DNA from: Leptodontidium sp. MPI-SDFR-AT-0119
Taxonomy: Eukaryota; Ascomycota; Leotiomycetes; Helotiales; Leptodontidiaceae
Reading direction: 5' to 3'
Length of the DNA: 64,000 nt
Assembly (NCBI GenBank): GCA_020726505.1
Contig: JAHLEZ010000012.1
Span: 1,178,001 to 1,242,000 of the forward strand
Shown here: positions 32,491 through 44,770 of the stretch, in pieces
How positions within the stretch are numbered: the stretch's first letter is position 1
Layout of the letters: every line of letters starts with the position of its first letter
Translations under genes and position numbers: made by a program
The notes under the pieces: generated by a model
The model's input: only the letters and a program-made list of their open reading frames with translations
Database searches by the model: none
Told to the model about the DNA's origin: nothing

Positions 32491-33769
32491 TCAGCCAATA
32501 TACATCTCACCCCCCTCAACAAGATTCTCCGTCCTCCACCTAACCAAACAAAGCAACTCATAGACACTCTCCATAACCTTCACCTCCACCCCCAACTCCT
32601 TCCCCTTCCTAATAGCATCCCCCAGAATAACCTCAATCTCCATCGGTCGTCCCTGCTCTCTATCCAGCAACATACTCGGTCGATACATACTCGTCTCCGG
32701 ACTCCTCCACAACATCTCCTGCACCAGATCTTCCGTCAATACCGTTCCATCCGCCTTCGCAAGCGCCACAATCTCCCGCATCATCGGCTCAACGAGCTTC
32801 TCGCGGGCGCCTGACCGCTGAATCTCCCCGACTGTCATCTGCATCAGCGCGCAGAGGCAATTATACGGCGCGTTCCAGAGAAGTTTCGCGTACCGCGCTA
32901 GCATCATGTCAGGTGCTAGGATACAACTCTTCGCGCCCCCGGAACTGTACATATCGATGAAGGTCTGTGTCCGTTCAGCAGACACAGTGTCCGCTACACC
33001 AGGGTGATAATGTGCGCCTATCTGTAAGATATCAGGGCCGATCTGCTTGATTTTGTTGGGGCCTTCGGTGAAAGAACCGATCATGGAAACGGCGGACATG
33101 GTAACGTTGGAGGGGAAGAGGGTGGTGAAGGGGACGTGAATGAAGATCCCGTTTTGGATTAGAACGATGCTTGTTAGGCCTGGGTAAATGAGGGGGGAGA
33201 CCATGGTTGCGAGTGAGTATTTGTCCGGGAGCTGTTTGGTGCAGAGGACGACGAAGTCGTACCGCTCTCTGGGAGATTCCATGGGTGTTGCGGCGCCGGT
33301 TGGGAGAGGTGTTGGGTGCGTGGGACGGGGTGCGAAGGTTGCTTCTTCGATGCTGGGGACGACTGAGATTTCATGTTAGCACTTACTCAACTCATCTAAT
33401 GAACTCGAACCCAGGTTGTTCATTTCATCTCATCCCTCATCTTCTCATACCAAAACTCAACCCCGTCACACGACCCTTCCCAAAGAAAAAAGTCTCAAAA
33501 TGAAGAAGGAACCGCAACTCACCTCTCTCAGGTTTCCAACCCATCAAATCCCCATGATCCACACTCTCAATATCAAAACCCTTCTCATTGACAACTTCAT
33601 AGCTGCTCCTCAAAACAACCGTAACCCTCGCCCTCCCAGATTTCTCAAGCACCACAGCAGCAATAGTCCCTACACCTCCACTGCCCACCAGACAGATATT
33701 GAATTCCTTCTCTGGTTCCTGGGTAGCTGTTGAAGGCCGTGTTGGGCCTGGACTGAGGAATGTCGCCAT
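32491..33769 (-). CDS. 2-dehydropantoate 2-reductase-like (ApbA/PanE) oxidoreductase, 372 aa
   Basis: Exons 33769-33523 and 33362-32491; intron 33522-33363 (160 bp, phase 1) joins KPER to VVPSIEEA. The Rossmann motif CLVGSGGVGTIAA (GxGxxG) lies near residues 29-41. DFVVLCTKQ and VLIQNG follow, as in ketopantoate reductases. The C-terminal helical domain holds KLLWNAPYNCLCALM and DREQGRPMEIEVILG, the usual Lys/Asn and Glu-containing active-site parts. Fungal members outside pantothenate synthesis reduce diverse 2-oxo acids, so the exact substrate is open. Start at 33769 is chosen because translation from upstream 33850 adds an unlike 27-residue stretch. The gene seems intact. Soluble, cytosolic. 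Confidence 0.85.
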
Positions 33770-34707
33770 TTCTTGTTTACCCGGTTGCAGTTGTGAAGCT
33801 GCGAAGTGTCGAGGTGTGTTTTGGTATGCGAAATGTCTTGACTTTAACACACAGTAATATCCAAGGCAGCTCTTTTAGGTGGATTGGTGTTTATATTTTC
33901 GTCCCCGTTTGTCCCTTCAACTCGAAAAAACAGTGTCTTCCCTCTCCTCCGTTTGTTGTGAATCCAGTGAGCCCCGTGATTCGAAACCTGCCGTCTCCTC
34001 CAGGTATTCGATCCAGCGGTGTGACTGTTGGAACCCGTCAATGGATATTTCAAACTTCACTAAGAAAGCAGCTGAAGTTTTCTCTGCCGTTAATTAAGAG
34101 AAGTGATCCGATCTCGCCTTGAATCCTTGAATCCCTTTTGCTGTGTTATTCTTGCCAAGAAATTGAACTTCGGGACCGTACGTTGAACGAATGTTGAGGC
34201 GGGTGGAAGATGGGATGGAAGGGAGTTGTTGTCCCCCCACTCTGGTAGCTATCTTATCGCCGACAGGGGTAAACTTTACCCCACCATCGACTGCTTGGCA
34301 GAGGCGTCGCTTGGTTTGTTTTGTTGTGTTGTTGCGGATTTGAGGTCAATGATTTGCTATCCTGCTGGTGGATTCCCGAAGAGCATTGATAGAGTGAGCG
34401 TGTTTGAATGAGAGGACACATTGAGTTCGAGGTAATCAGAAGAGAAACAATCTCCAGGTTAAGTTAGGAAGGGAGAACTAACTGGCCAGTAGATCTCCGA
34501 AAATCACTGGACGGGGGCTACAACTTCTCCACGTTCGTAAGAAAATTGTTCCGGGGAAATGCAAAATAAAAATAAAAGAATGAAACGTAATGGTTATCGA
34601 GACTGGATCCTGAAATTCAACTTTGTGCCAGACACCGGCAATACAACAGGTCCAGGACGATATACGCTAACAAAATATGCAGAGAAAACAATTGCAAAAT
34701 GTTGACC
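33770..34707. other. intergenic, 0.9 kb
   Basis: Region between the starts/ends of two minus-strand genes. No gene seen. Confidence 0.5.
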
Positions 34708-36592
34708 TCAGTCACAATTTTGGAATGCCCGACGAAGGCGCAGCTTCGCTTCAGGTTTTCCGTTCAAGATAAGATCAATGACCTCAACATCTGCCAACAA
34801 CTGCTCATCTCCCCATTTTGGTGCCACGATTTGAAGGCCAGCTGGAGCTCCAGCCAGGAGTTCAGGGTCATCTTGATAAGGTTAGTCTTTGTAATAGATA
34901 GTGATAGGAGGCATTCCTCACATTTTGCTTCGTTGATGGCATCGGTTTCGCTCAGTGCGACAAAATCGGTATCCTTAGGATCAAGTTCTGGGTCAGCAGT
35001 GGTGAAAGGGATAACAACTGAAGGATACTAGAAACTTGTTAATCATTACTAATAACCCAAGATGAGCGACATACATCTACAGCATTCCAAGCAACTGTAT
35101 ATGTATCATTGTTCCATTGACCAGGAAGAACAGGGGTATGGGGTCCAACGGGGCAGAGGACAACATCGACTTGTGCTTCTTGCCAACGATCTAGCATCTG
35201 TTTGCAGAAACCAAGTCTTCTGGTATTTAAGACCCAAGCCTCTTCTTGGGATTTCCGAGGCATGTTCCAGAAACCAATATCAAGTACAGATTGAACAGGG
35301 GGTTCGCCTGACTCTTTCAATGTATTCTTTTGGTACGAAAGGCCGTCCAAAGTGAAAAGCTTAGCGGTCACTTCCCGGATGCTGGTAAGAGTTGGAGGGA
35401 TGAACTCTTTCACCTCAAAACCAGCAGCCTTCAGCTTCGCCACCGCCTCTTGGAGTGCTCTTCTGACTGGTGGATGAGGGGTAAGTCCGCTGCTAAAAAT
35501 TACGCCTACGATTGGCTTCCGAGCAATCGTTCCCTTTTCGAATACATCTGGCACAACAGCAGGATCGACGATCCAGGGCTTTGAATTTCGGACGACGCGG
35601 GTGAAAAGAGTCAAGTCGCGGACTGATTGAGCTAGGGGGCCGAGTGTGGCTGGGATACCTGTGTTGACTCCTGTGTAACCTGAGGCAGCGTACCCATAGA
35701 ACGGCAAGAGCCCACAAGTAGGCCTGTATCCATAGACTCCGTTTGCTGCAGCGGGAATACTGTAACGAGTTAGAAATGTATCAAAAGAAGTTGCGGCTGC
35801 CCATACCGAACCGATCCTCCAACATCAGTCCCGACACCAATTGCAGAGCCTCGGAAACCCATATTCGAACCCTCGCCCCCACTACTTCCACCACATGTGA
35901 GATGATGTACTACTGGGTTTTTGGTTTGTCCAAACACGTTGTTATCAGCCTCCGCAACTAGCATTGTTTGAGGAACATTCGTTTTCGCAATGACAATTGC
36001 TCCAGCTGTCTTCACGAGTTCGATGACATATGTGGTTGATGTAGAGGGATTGAATGTTTTCGAAATGTAGCCATTACAGTAATCATATCCTTTCACATGA
36101 AAACAATCCTACATCGCACTTAGTAAATCAGTTGGAAGTGGTGCAGGGTATGTCTGTGTAGGGCACCTTGAAAGTCATCGGCAAGCCATGCAGAGGTCCC
36201 ACCGTCTTGCCAGTCTCCTTGAAATACTGGTCTAACTTCTTGGCGTCTTCAATTGCATCCAGAAACATGATCTCCGTGAGATTATTGCACAATTGGTGGC
36301 CAACGGCTGCACGTTTGCAGAAAGCTACAACGACATCCTCTGCGGAGTAGATGCCACTTGCAATGGCGGCTGCTAGAGAAGTCGCATCGTACGATTCTCC
36401 TGTGATCTTCAATTCTCGTCCAGATAAGATGCCGCAAGCGCTCGCTACCGGTCGTACATCGATTGTTCCCGCAGGAGGATATTCGGTCAGCCTCCACTCG
36501 ATGGGAATCCGCGCAGCCTGCTCGGCTTTCTTCGCATCTCTGATTTCCTGCCACGGCCTGACTGAGGCAACCACGATTGATTCTGTTGCCAT
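34708..36592 (-). CDS. amidase (amidase signature family), 560 aa
   Basis: Five exons: 36592-36167, 36108-35807, 35759-35075, 35027-34922, 34871-34708. All introns are 47-58 bp, GT-AG, phases consistent, 560 codons with no stop. The Ser-cisSer-Lys triad is present: Lys about 142 in GPLHGLPMTFK, Ser about 217-218 in CGGSSGGE and Ser about 241 in GTDVGGSVRIP. The C-terminus with AGLQIVAPKWGDEQLL and a final short helix is typical of fungal acetamidase/general amidase proteins. The enzyme hydrolyses carboxylic amides to acid plus ammonia and so supplies nitrogen. It lies between a reductase gene and a Dal5-like permease relic. No sign of damage. Confidence 0.9.
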
Positions 36593-37913
36593 TTTGAATT
36601 GTATGATGTCAAAAAAGACCGGATGTGAGAATGAACATAGGAATTGTTCCTCTGATGTAACTAGGAGAATAAATACTCAAAAGAAAAGAAAATAAGTTGA
36701 GGTAGGATCAATCCCATATTGCACTACCGAGCCAGCTTATTACCCACTGCACGAGCCGTGTTTGACATGGATTGACATTGCGTGACCGTCATTCAGACGC
36801 AAGCAACATGTAACGAAGCTATCACAGGTCAATTGCGGCGAGAGGAGAGATGTCTTGTAGCTGAAAGGCAAGGATGCAGGGAGATAGCATGAACCCGATC
36901 TGGGCGACATCGCTGCTGGCAGCCAGCTCCTCTAGCTCCACTGTTTGTGTTTCCGCTCGCCACGTTCCACTTGCATAGCAAATAACAGCTTGTGGAGTCG
37001 AGCTGAGTGGTGATTGGAAGGGCCGCATATCCGATTCGACGAAGGAGTTTTGGATACAGAACATGTATGAAAATCCCGATGAAGATCTCACATCCGTTAT
37101 CGCGAAAGCGGTCTAACTTTGTATGGGCTTAGCAACACTAGATGACACCTCAAGGGGCTTGGTTGCCCAGTCTCGCTAGACGATAGCATAGATATCAGCT
37201 CAGGACAACAACGACATAACAAACGTCCTTCCCCCCATTTTTGCATCCGACTTACAGCTTGACTATGGCTACAGCGAAACGTGAGATCATAGACCAGTCA
37301 GCTTTGGCTTTGACAAAAATTGTGCTTCTGTCTGTATCTCATAGATATTCATTTGTTCGGCCCGAGGGAGGCACGTGGAATAGGAATATAGGAAGCATCG
37401 ATCTATTATTGCTTCAACTTTCCCCTCCTCTCCTCTCTGAGCTCTCCCTTTCCAGCCTAGATCTGGACCTCCTGCTTGCTTATCGCCTCCACGAACTCGA
37501 ACATTATCTTGCATCCCCGCAGTCCTTGCGCAAAAACGTACCATTGGCGAATACCATGTGATCGCGGATCGTTGCCCGATGGAATCCCCAGAACTGCTAG
37601 GAATATACGCAAGGACTTGTGACGCTATTGTTTTTGATTGGTTGTACGCCTTGTTGAGGTGCTACCACCCAATGATATAGCGAACCGGTAGTTTGGTTCA
37701 TTATCTTGACTCTCATAAGCTTCCCTGCCATGGCCACTTTGAGTCCATCAGGCAGCCGACTTCACATCCCTATCTCTCACATTTCTTATCGCACAATTCG
37801 CTTTTTGGTATAAGTTAAACGACCGATCTTGATGAAGTGCAAGTAAGTCCAGATAGTCATACAAATTTTCTCTTCATTCTTCCCCTAGTTTTCCAGTTCA
37901 GACTTAAGCAAAA
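36593..37913. other. intergenic between amidase and permease, 1.3 kb
   Basis: Probably contains both promoters, since amidase (minus) and permease (plus) are divergent. I identified no specific motif. A minus-strand frame at 37091-36822 is unrecognised and probably spurious. Confidence 0.45.
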
Positions 37914-39725
37914 ATGGCTGACATCGAGAAGCGAGCCGCACCAGCTCCAGACTCTGGGATATCTCCAGACTACGGCAATAGAGACTCCACCGAAATCCCA
38001 AGCAAAGCCAATTTTGCAGACATCGGTTATGATCTATTCCAACAATCACAGCAATACGATACTACCCAGCTAGAGATTGATTCTGTAAAAGTCAGGAGGA
38101 AGTTGGACTTCATCGTTCTGCCAATGGTATCCCAATCCAGTCGGGTTTAACAAAAAACTGGCTAATAAATGTAGATGATGACGACTTACATGCTCTCCTT
38201 CCTTGACAAGCAGACGTGAGTTTCTCCCATGCCAGAATTTCGATTGGGAAGCTTACCCCGCACACAGTTTGAACTATTCCAATGCATACGGCTTGCAACC
38301 AGATACTCATATGACAGGAGATGACTACTCCTGGGTATCATCCGCCTTATACTTCGGCTGGCTCATCGGTGCCTATCCCAGCAACCTGGCACTACAACGC
38401 TTCCCCATCGGGAAAATGATTGGAACTATGCTCTTCGTATGGGGAAGTATCTGTATGCTTCAAGCCGCTGTGTTCAACTTTTCAGGCTTCTTCGCAATCC
38501 GATTCTCCCTCGGCTTTGTCGAGGCATGCATCTCCCCTGCATGGATCCTTTTAACATCGATGCTGTGGACTCGCGAAGAACAGCCATTGCGAACATCATT
38601 TTGGCTTTCAGTTAATGGAATGTCTTCTATCATTGGTGCTCTTCTCTCGTACGGATTGAGACATGTTGATGGCCTGGCAATTCCGAACTGGAAGCTCATC
38701 TATGTGGTGAGTGCCCTGAAGCTCTGCATAATTCATATCTAAATAATCAGGTCGTAGGTACTACTACCATTGCGTGGGGATTTGTCATCATCCTCTACCT
38801 CCCAGATGGCCCGCACAACGCCAAATGTCTGACCGAATACGAGCGGATCGTGGCAGTTTGGAGAGTCTCCAAAAACCAGACGGGTGTGAAGGATCCCAAG
38901 ATAATGCCCCATTAGATCAAGGAGGCATTGTTGGACAGTAAGACGTACCTACTTCTCCTTATGGCGGCCTGCTACGGTATCCTGAATGGCGGTGTTGCCA
39001 ACTTCATCTCGTCAATCATCAAGGGCTTCGGCTACAGTCCTCTCAAAACGAGTCTTTTACAAACTCCAGGCGGAGCTTTTGAGATTGTCATGTGCATTGC
39101 ATTCGGATACTTGTCAACATACAAGAATACCCTTGGGCTAACAATCATCCGTATACCCCCATAATCTCTTTTCAAATTCCAGATGGTCCGCTAACGATGT
39201 ACTCTGAACTGTGGGTTGTATCCCTAGAATAGCCAGACTCGTTGGACTGCTCAAGATCCCCATCGCATATCGCTACGCTCTCGTTGGCTGCTGTTAGCTA
39301 CAGAATGTTCTTGGTTCTCCAATCGTCTTGAATTGGACTCTCCCCGCCGTCAACGTAGCAGGCCACACAAAACGCAGCACTGTATTGGGTCTTTACTTCA
39401 TGTAATCCTTCCCTCACCTCAAAAGTCTAGTAGTGTGCACACGTCTTCAAGGCTGACAACATTTAGTGTCTACTGCAGCGGCAACATCGCCGGACCGCAC
39501 ATCTTCATTCCTCCTCAAGCCCCTCGATACTTCGGTGCCATCAAAGGGCTGTTGGTAGCGTACTGTATCGATGCAGGTCTGCAAGTCGCCTATACAGCTG
39601 TCTGCTATATGGAAAATAAGAGGAGAGAGAAGGCGGGCTTGGTTGCTGATGCCGAGGTTGAAGCACTGGAAGGATTTGGTGACTTGACGGATAAGGAGAA
39701 CGTGCATTTTAGATACCGAATCTGA
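37914..39725 (+). pseudogene. MFS permease of the Dal5 (allantoate/anion:cation symporter) type, broken
   Basis: Recognisable exons: 37914-38126, 38175-38215, 38268-38706, 38751-about 39150, about 39230-39401, 39467-39725. They encode RRKLDFIVLPM, MMTTYMLSFLDKQT, NYSNAYGLQ, YFGWLIGAYPSN, WKLIYVVVG, GYSPLKTSLLQTPGGA, LGSPIVLNW, VNVAGHTKRS and IVYCSGNIAGPHIF, the standard landmarks of fungal Dal5-like transporters, with about 12 hydrophobic spans. Lesions: TAG at 38913-38915 in KIMPH-stop-IKEALLD (CAG->TAG, RIP-type) and TAG at 39295-39297 before LQNVLGSP; the stretch 39150-39230 also lacks a clean frame. The protein would import ureides, amides or carboxylates across the plasma membrane. It sits divergent to the amidase, a plausible partner. 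Confidence 0.75.
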
Positions 39726-40520
39726 AGGGAGGTGGGGTGAGTGAATATAGTCAAAACAAATAAGTCGTGGGGATTTGGGCATAGAGGTTCTTGATGTGTG
39801 TATTTTACGGAGCACGTTAGACTAATTATAGATAGTTGTAACGTGTGTGGTCTGTGTTGAGCAGATTATTATCAAATTTGACTGCAGCCTGCTCTCTATG
39901 TTACGCGCTTGTTTCCTCCACACATTTACTCTGCATTGCTTTCATGCTATGCTTGCATGCCTCCCAAAACAATCATTTCTTTCAGTGACCAGATGGATTG
40001 TGTACAAAAAGCTTCCTCTTGCAGACTGACACAGTCTTCAAAGTTGTAAGAGAATATCCAACCATGGTAGTGGTGAAGGCTTATGTTACCAAGATTTTGC
40101 ACACGCAATTTCAGGCGTTCAATTTAACACAAAGTAATCGTTGAATGCAGCATTTTTGTTTCTTGAGTCATCTTGGCTTGGTAACTGACATCAGTTGCTT
40201 GTTTTGGCTATTGGCGGTCAAGACAGAACGGAATCGAGTGAATTTCTACCGTGATTCCAAAATAGGAAGTCTAGTTCGGAGAGATGAGTCTACGATTATG
40301 ATTAGGGACATATTCTAAAAATGAATCACCCGATTAGGACTTCAAATCCGAGCTAGTCCAGATCAAGCAGCCCAAGTTCGGATATAAACAAACAAACACA
40401 AACTAACTAACCTGCTGTAGGTACTTTAAGCCTCAATTACTTTTCTTTCAACCCAAAACTGCACAATACATTCTTTCTGTCCAATCCCTCACAGCAAGAT
40501 ACAATCCGCATACCGCAATC
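39726..40520. other. intergenic, 0.8 kb
   Basis: No gene seen. Confidence 0.5.
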
Positions 40521-41469
40521 ATGCAATTCCTCGTCGTCTTCGTGAGCATCATGATCCTCCCACTCTCCTGCCCAATGGTACGCAGCTCACCTCCGAACTT
40601 AGATCTTCTCTACAGCATTTCCAGTACAAACTGACAGTGTACTCTGGGTCCTAGCTGAAGATGCCGGTACCGCCGAAAGCACCCCATCCCAGTTCAAAGA
40701 TTTCCCCTGATGACCTTCAATGGCACCATTGGAGGCATCCCCATCATCCATGAGGGCACTATTCAGGTATGAGTCCCACCCGTGGCAACTTTTGTCTTGA
40801 ATCGATGGGATGGTACTGAGTCCCAAATAGGAGGTTGTTGCCCACATGACACACAAATACCCCGGATTCGCTCTCGACATCTCCGCTGACATCACCAATG
40901 CCGCTGGTACCTCCTCTACTACCGATGTGGATGCTGCTCAGATCATTCCACGCTACAACGGTAACTGGGGCGATGGAAAAGTAAGACCAATACCTTCATC
41001 GCGGAAAAGAGAGTCAACAGACTGATGCAACGCTCAGGGTCACATGTACTGCTGCCCTGTCTTCAACCAAGGCTGAGGATACGCTATCTCTCGCCGAATC
41101 GACGAAGGCATTGCCTACCTCAACCGCGTCAGCGGCTGGTGCGGCGTAAAGGCCCGCTCCTGTGCCCGAGTCAGCTGCTCTTACAACAGTGCAATTCGCC
41201 TCTGCAACGGCGTCAGTACCTAGCCATTCATTCCCATCCTGCCCGAGACCAATCTGAAATTTAACACTGTATACTGATGGGATAAACAGCGCTACGAAGA
41301 CCTCTTTTCTAACTGCCAATGGATCGCAACCTTCGCCGGCGATATCAACCGAGATTGTTTTGCTTTCCGACGAATTAGATATGGCGATGCCTTTACTACA
41401 GGAACTTGTGGTCAGGAGTTCAGTCGTGATAGCCCCTACAATGTCATCAATCACTACGATCGATGCTGA
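40521..41469 (+). pseudogene. small secreted cysteine-rich protein, copy B, two nonsense codons
   Basis: Paralogue of the copy at 28144-27286. Exons 40521-40577, 40638-40766, 40831-40980, 41038-41211 and 41290-41469, all introns phase 0. Exons 1 and 4 have exactly the same length as in copy A (57 and 174 nt). Shared landmarks: signal peptide starting MQF, MTFNGTIGGIPI, CCPV, YLNRVSGWCGVKARSCARVSCSYNSAI-like motifs, LCN at the exon 4 end, and CGQEF. Stops: TGA 40656-40658 in exon 2 and TGA 41074-41076 in exon 4 (NQG-stop-GYA). Exon 2's first part is poorly conserved, so a frameshift there is also possible. About ten cysteines. No function can be assigned. Confidence 0.7.
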
Positions 41470-43804
41470 CCACGCATCCAGTTATTTTGCTGAATCTTGA
41501 CTCTTTCCTTCAGGAGTCTGGGTCTTAGGGAGACAGTTTTCATTGCCAGTATTGAGGATTCTTGTGGTCACGGAAAGGAGTTTATTGGAGCGTCTGTCTT
41601 TGCTTTTTCTCGGGCTTGTTCGTAGCAGTTTTTGCTCCCTTCTGTCTGTTCTTCTGGAGTACTCCGTGGAATAGAAATAGAAGTCTTCGCGGATGGCAAT
41701 GAAAACGAGTTAATTACTTCCCCGGAACTCTGTGATAACCTTTTCCGTGATCACGATTATGTGTATTCATCCGCAGCTAATGAAGGGCCACACATGGTAT
41801 CGTGATACCGTGGCTTTAGGGTATAACACCGTATCTTTCCTGACCAAGGCAGGTCTAAAAGCCTACCCATTTACCGTTTGCATAGATCCAACTAAGTCCG
41901 ATTTTCCAATTCAACAATTAAAGCAAATTTCTTGCGTCCAGTTGATAAAGCTTTTATCATCCTCATAAACCCCCTTGGATCTATTCCATTACTCCGCAGC
42001 CCTTTCACTTGCACCCTGCCTCCTACCTAATCACGGTAAATTGGTCTACACTCAATTTTATGATTAACCTCGAATCCCACAATAGCTACCTCTCGATACA
42101 GAACCCCACTTTGCTTTTTCTTTCAGTCCTTTTCCTCTTGCTCCACATCCCGTGTACCCACAACTCTAGAATGTCTCCCTGTCTACGAAATCGTGGGCTT
42201 TAATTTTTTTTTCTATAGGCTCTGACAAAGAACCGATCGTTCTCCTGAGCTTGTTCCTATTTCACTAGAACGGATAAATTTGGTCTCACAGAGATTTGCG
42301 CTACATTTGTGCGATAAGACATGTCTCCTGCGAGAGTCCAAAGGCAAAAGTCAGGACGCACCCATATGCTTCCGTGAAGGTTACCCCTCTGGATCGGAAA
42401 CGCTGGCACAAACTCATCGATGCGAGTAGGACCTCTTTGACTTTATGGATTAACACCCGAGTAAAGTTTGAGCTCGCCGGTGACTATGAATATGTTTTTT
42501 GAGGCTTGGTCGTACCCATCAGAGGGCGGCATTTGAAGTGTGGGGTCTATCTAGCGTAACCTCTGTGGCTTTAATTTCCCTTAGAGTGCTCGCGACTAGA
42601 GTTTTGGAATCAGAGCACTATCCGTGGCACAGTAACATGAGGCTTCGGTCAGATTGTGTGCATTCCCCTTCTCTGGGAATCATGACGACGAATCAAAATT
42701 AATCACCCCAGATAAACATTGCCTAAGCGAGCCCTTGAGGCCCCTCCCTGGCGAAGATTTAATTGCAACTTCGCAGTGCACGGTTATTCTGTTATCAACA
42801 AGTTTATCAGTCCACATCTCCAATAACCTAGCGCTCGTTGATTCAAAGCCTCTTATGGCCAATGTGATCGATTGCCCTGGTTCAAAAGGCAAAAGGAAAA
42901 GAAAGAAAGTCAGTCACGTGAATTTATACATTTCGCTCATTCTGCCATCATCAGAGCCTAAATGTAACTTCGTAACCGACCTACAGTTTTCAGGCTGCTC
43001 AATAGGCTACTTGAGCGACCTTCGATAATATCCTAAGCGGACCCTACAACAGTTTTGTCCTTCGCTTCTGGAAAGGCCACACTCACCCATTTGCACTGTG
43101 TATTCATGACTGCTCGTGAAAATGGACAACAAAATGAGATGTTCCTGTCACTAGCTTAATTACTTAAGAACAGTCACTAGGGAAGGAGGGCAAGTCACGT
43201 CAGCGAAGTGTTAGTTCATGCAGGTGTTCTCATCTGATATGAGATGCAACACATAATTCTAGTGGCAACGAAATTATTCAATGCCCACGAGACATAAACA
43301 GTACTTCAAAAGGTAGTATTTCGTGTTATTATTGAGAATTACTTGAAATTTACCTGCCTTTGATTTGAGGAGCGGAGAGAATACTTTATCAAAGAGCAAG
43401 ACATCGGATGACTGGCTTGCCTTTGTCTGCAGCGAACCTTGCTGATAGAGACAAATGCATTGTTCGGGGCATTTGGTCAAAGATTCAAAGCAATGGCACC
43501 TTCATAGTAAAATGCGATCAAAGTAAAAACTATAATTGGAACAGAGGCAGATCGGATCTAGTGAGGAAGTCTGTTTTTCAAGGGGTAGATGAGTGTATAA
43601 ATGTCCCCAAATTGTCGCCCTGGCTTATCTCAGACACAAGTTCAATCTTGTGGGTCATTCTCACACTGTATCCTGACGGCATATCGTCTCTTGAAGCCAT
43701 GATATCATCGGCAATATACCGCCATAACTAAACAACGTCACAAAGGAAATACGACGACTTCACTTAGTAGTGAAACCTTGAGCACGGTCACGCAGAGCGG
43801 CATA
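41470..43804. other. intergenic, 2.3 kb
   Basis: Several short frames, none with recognisable domains. I see no gene or repeat. Confidence 0.45.
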
Positions 43805-44770
43805 ATGGCGTGTCCAGCATTCACAAAGTTCCCCCTCCTTCCCACCGAGATACGGCTTAAAATTTGGAAGTTCTCTATAATTAATCCTCGCCGTGTCTTT
43901 ATGCAGTCAGCCAGCGACCGCCCTAAACTGGATCTAGTTACCGGCGCATTACTGCTAGTTAACTTTGAAGCTAAACAGATATTCCTCGAGAATTACACCC
44001 GCTGCTTTTATCAAAAGGGACAGCAAGCTATATACATTAACTTCAACATAGACACGCTCAATTTCATATCTGGTCTGATGTCAATGCAGAAGATGATCCG
44101 GCACTACCCTACAGATATGGGAAAACTACAAAGAATCGAAATTTCTATCCATAGCCGCATGAGATATGACGACTACAAATTCGTAACGATTACCTCGATG
44201 GTTAAGTTGACAGCTCTGAAGCAAATCACCGTAACGGCTCCTGACATGGGGAATCACAGCTACGCTTATGATCCATGGTATGAATATCAATTGACTGACG
44301 TAGCTGAATGCATCAGAAGATCGATCTTACATGGTACGAATCACAAACAACCTTATGTTGGCCCTCAGCTAGCCATAATTTTCCCTTGCACTGAGGACTG
44401 GGTCGAGGACATGTATTTTGTAACTGGCAAGAGTTTATGCCATACTCGCTATGGTTGTTTGACGTGGGAAGATGACGTGTATGCAAGGACTACCAAGCAT
44501 CTGCATTCACCGCACCGTGGACTATGTGACGGTCCTAAGTGGCTGCCTGTCAACAATTTCGATGTGTGTTATTTGGGAAAAGAGTTACCCTGGCCATTGT
44601 CTTCCCCAGATGACATTTTTGAAATGGTCAAGAGACGTCGAAACCCCCCCCTACAAGACAGAGCATCAGGGATTTCTGGCTTGATTCTACATTCCACGAG
44701 CCTCCTTCAAGACAAAGATCAACTTTGGCCCATAGAGAGGGTGTCAAGTTGTCTCGGAACGAATCAATAG
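43805..44770 (+). CDS. 2EXR domain protein, 321 aa
   Basis: A single exon. The N-terminus FTKFPLLPTEIRLKIWKFSI followed by PRRV is the 2EXR signature, a domain greatly expanded in Pezizomycotina, especially leotiomycetes, and of unknown function. Residues about 45-60 (LLLVNFEAKQIFLENY) match the usual second conserved part. The C-terminal two thirds is variable. Start at ATG 43805 is chosen because it precedes the signature by only 6 residues; upstream in-frame sequence has no ATG. No membrane segment or signal peptide. Intact. Such genes turn over rapidly and often lie in accessory regions, which fits this location. Confidence 0.8.
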   Translation: MACPAFTKFPLLPTEIRLKIWKFSIINPRRVFMQSASDRPKLDLVTGALLLVNFEAKQIFLENYTRCFYQKGQQAIYINFNIDTLNFISGLMSMQKMIRHYPTDMGKLQRIEISIHSRMRYDDYKFVTITSMVKLTALKQITVTAPDMGNHSYAYDPWYEYQLTDVAECIRRSILHGTNHKQPYVGPQLAIIFPCTEDWVEDMYFVTGKSLCHTRYGCLTWEDDVYARTTKHLHSPHRGLCDGPKWLPVNNFDVCYLGKELPWPLSSPDDIFEMVKRRRNPPLQDRASGISGLILHSTSLLQDKDQLWPIERVSSCLGTNQ

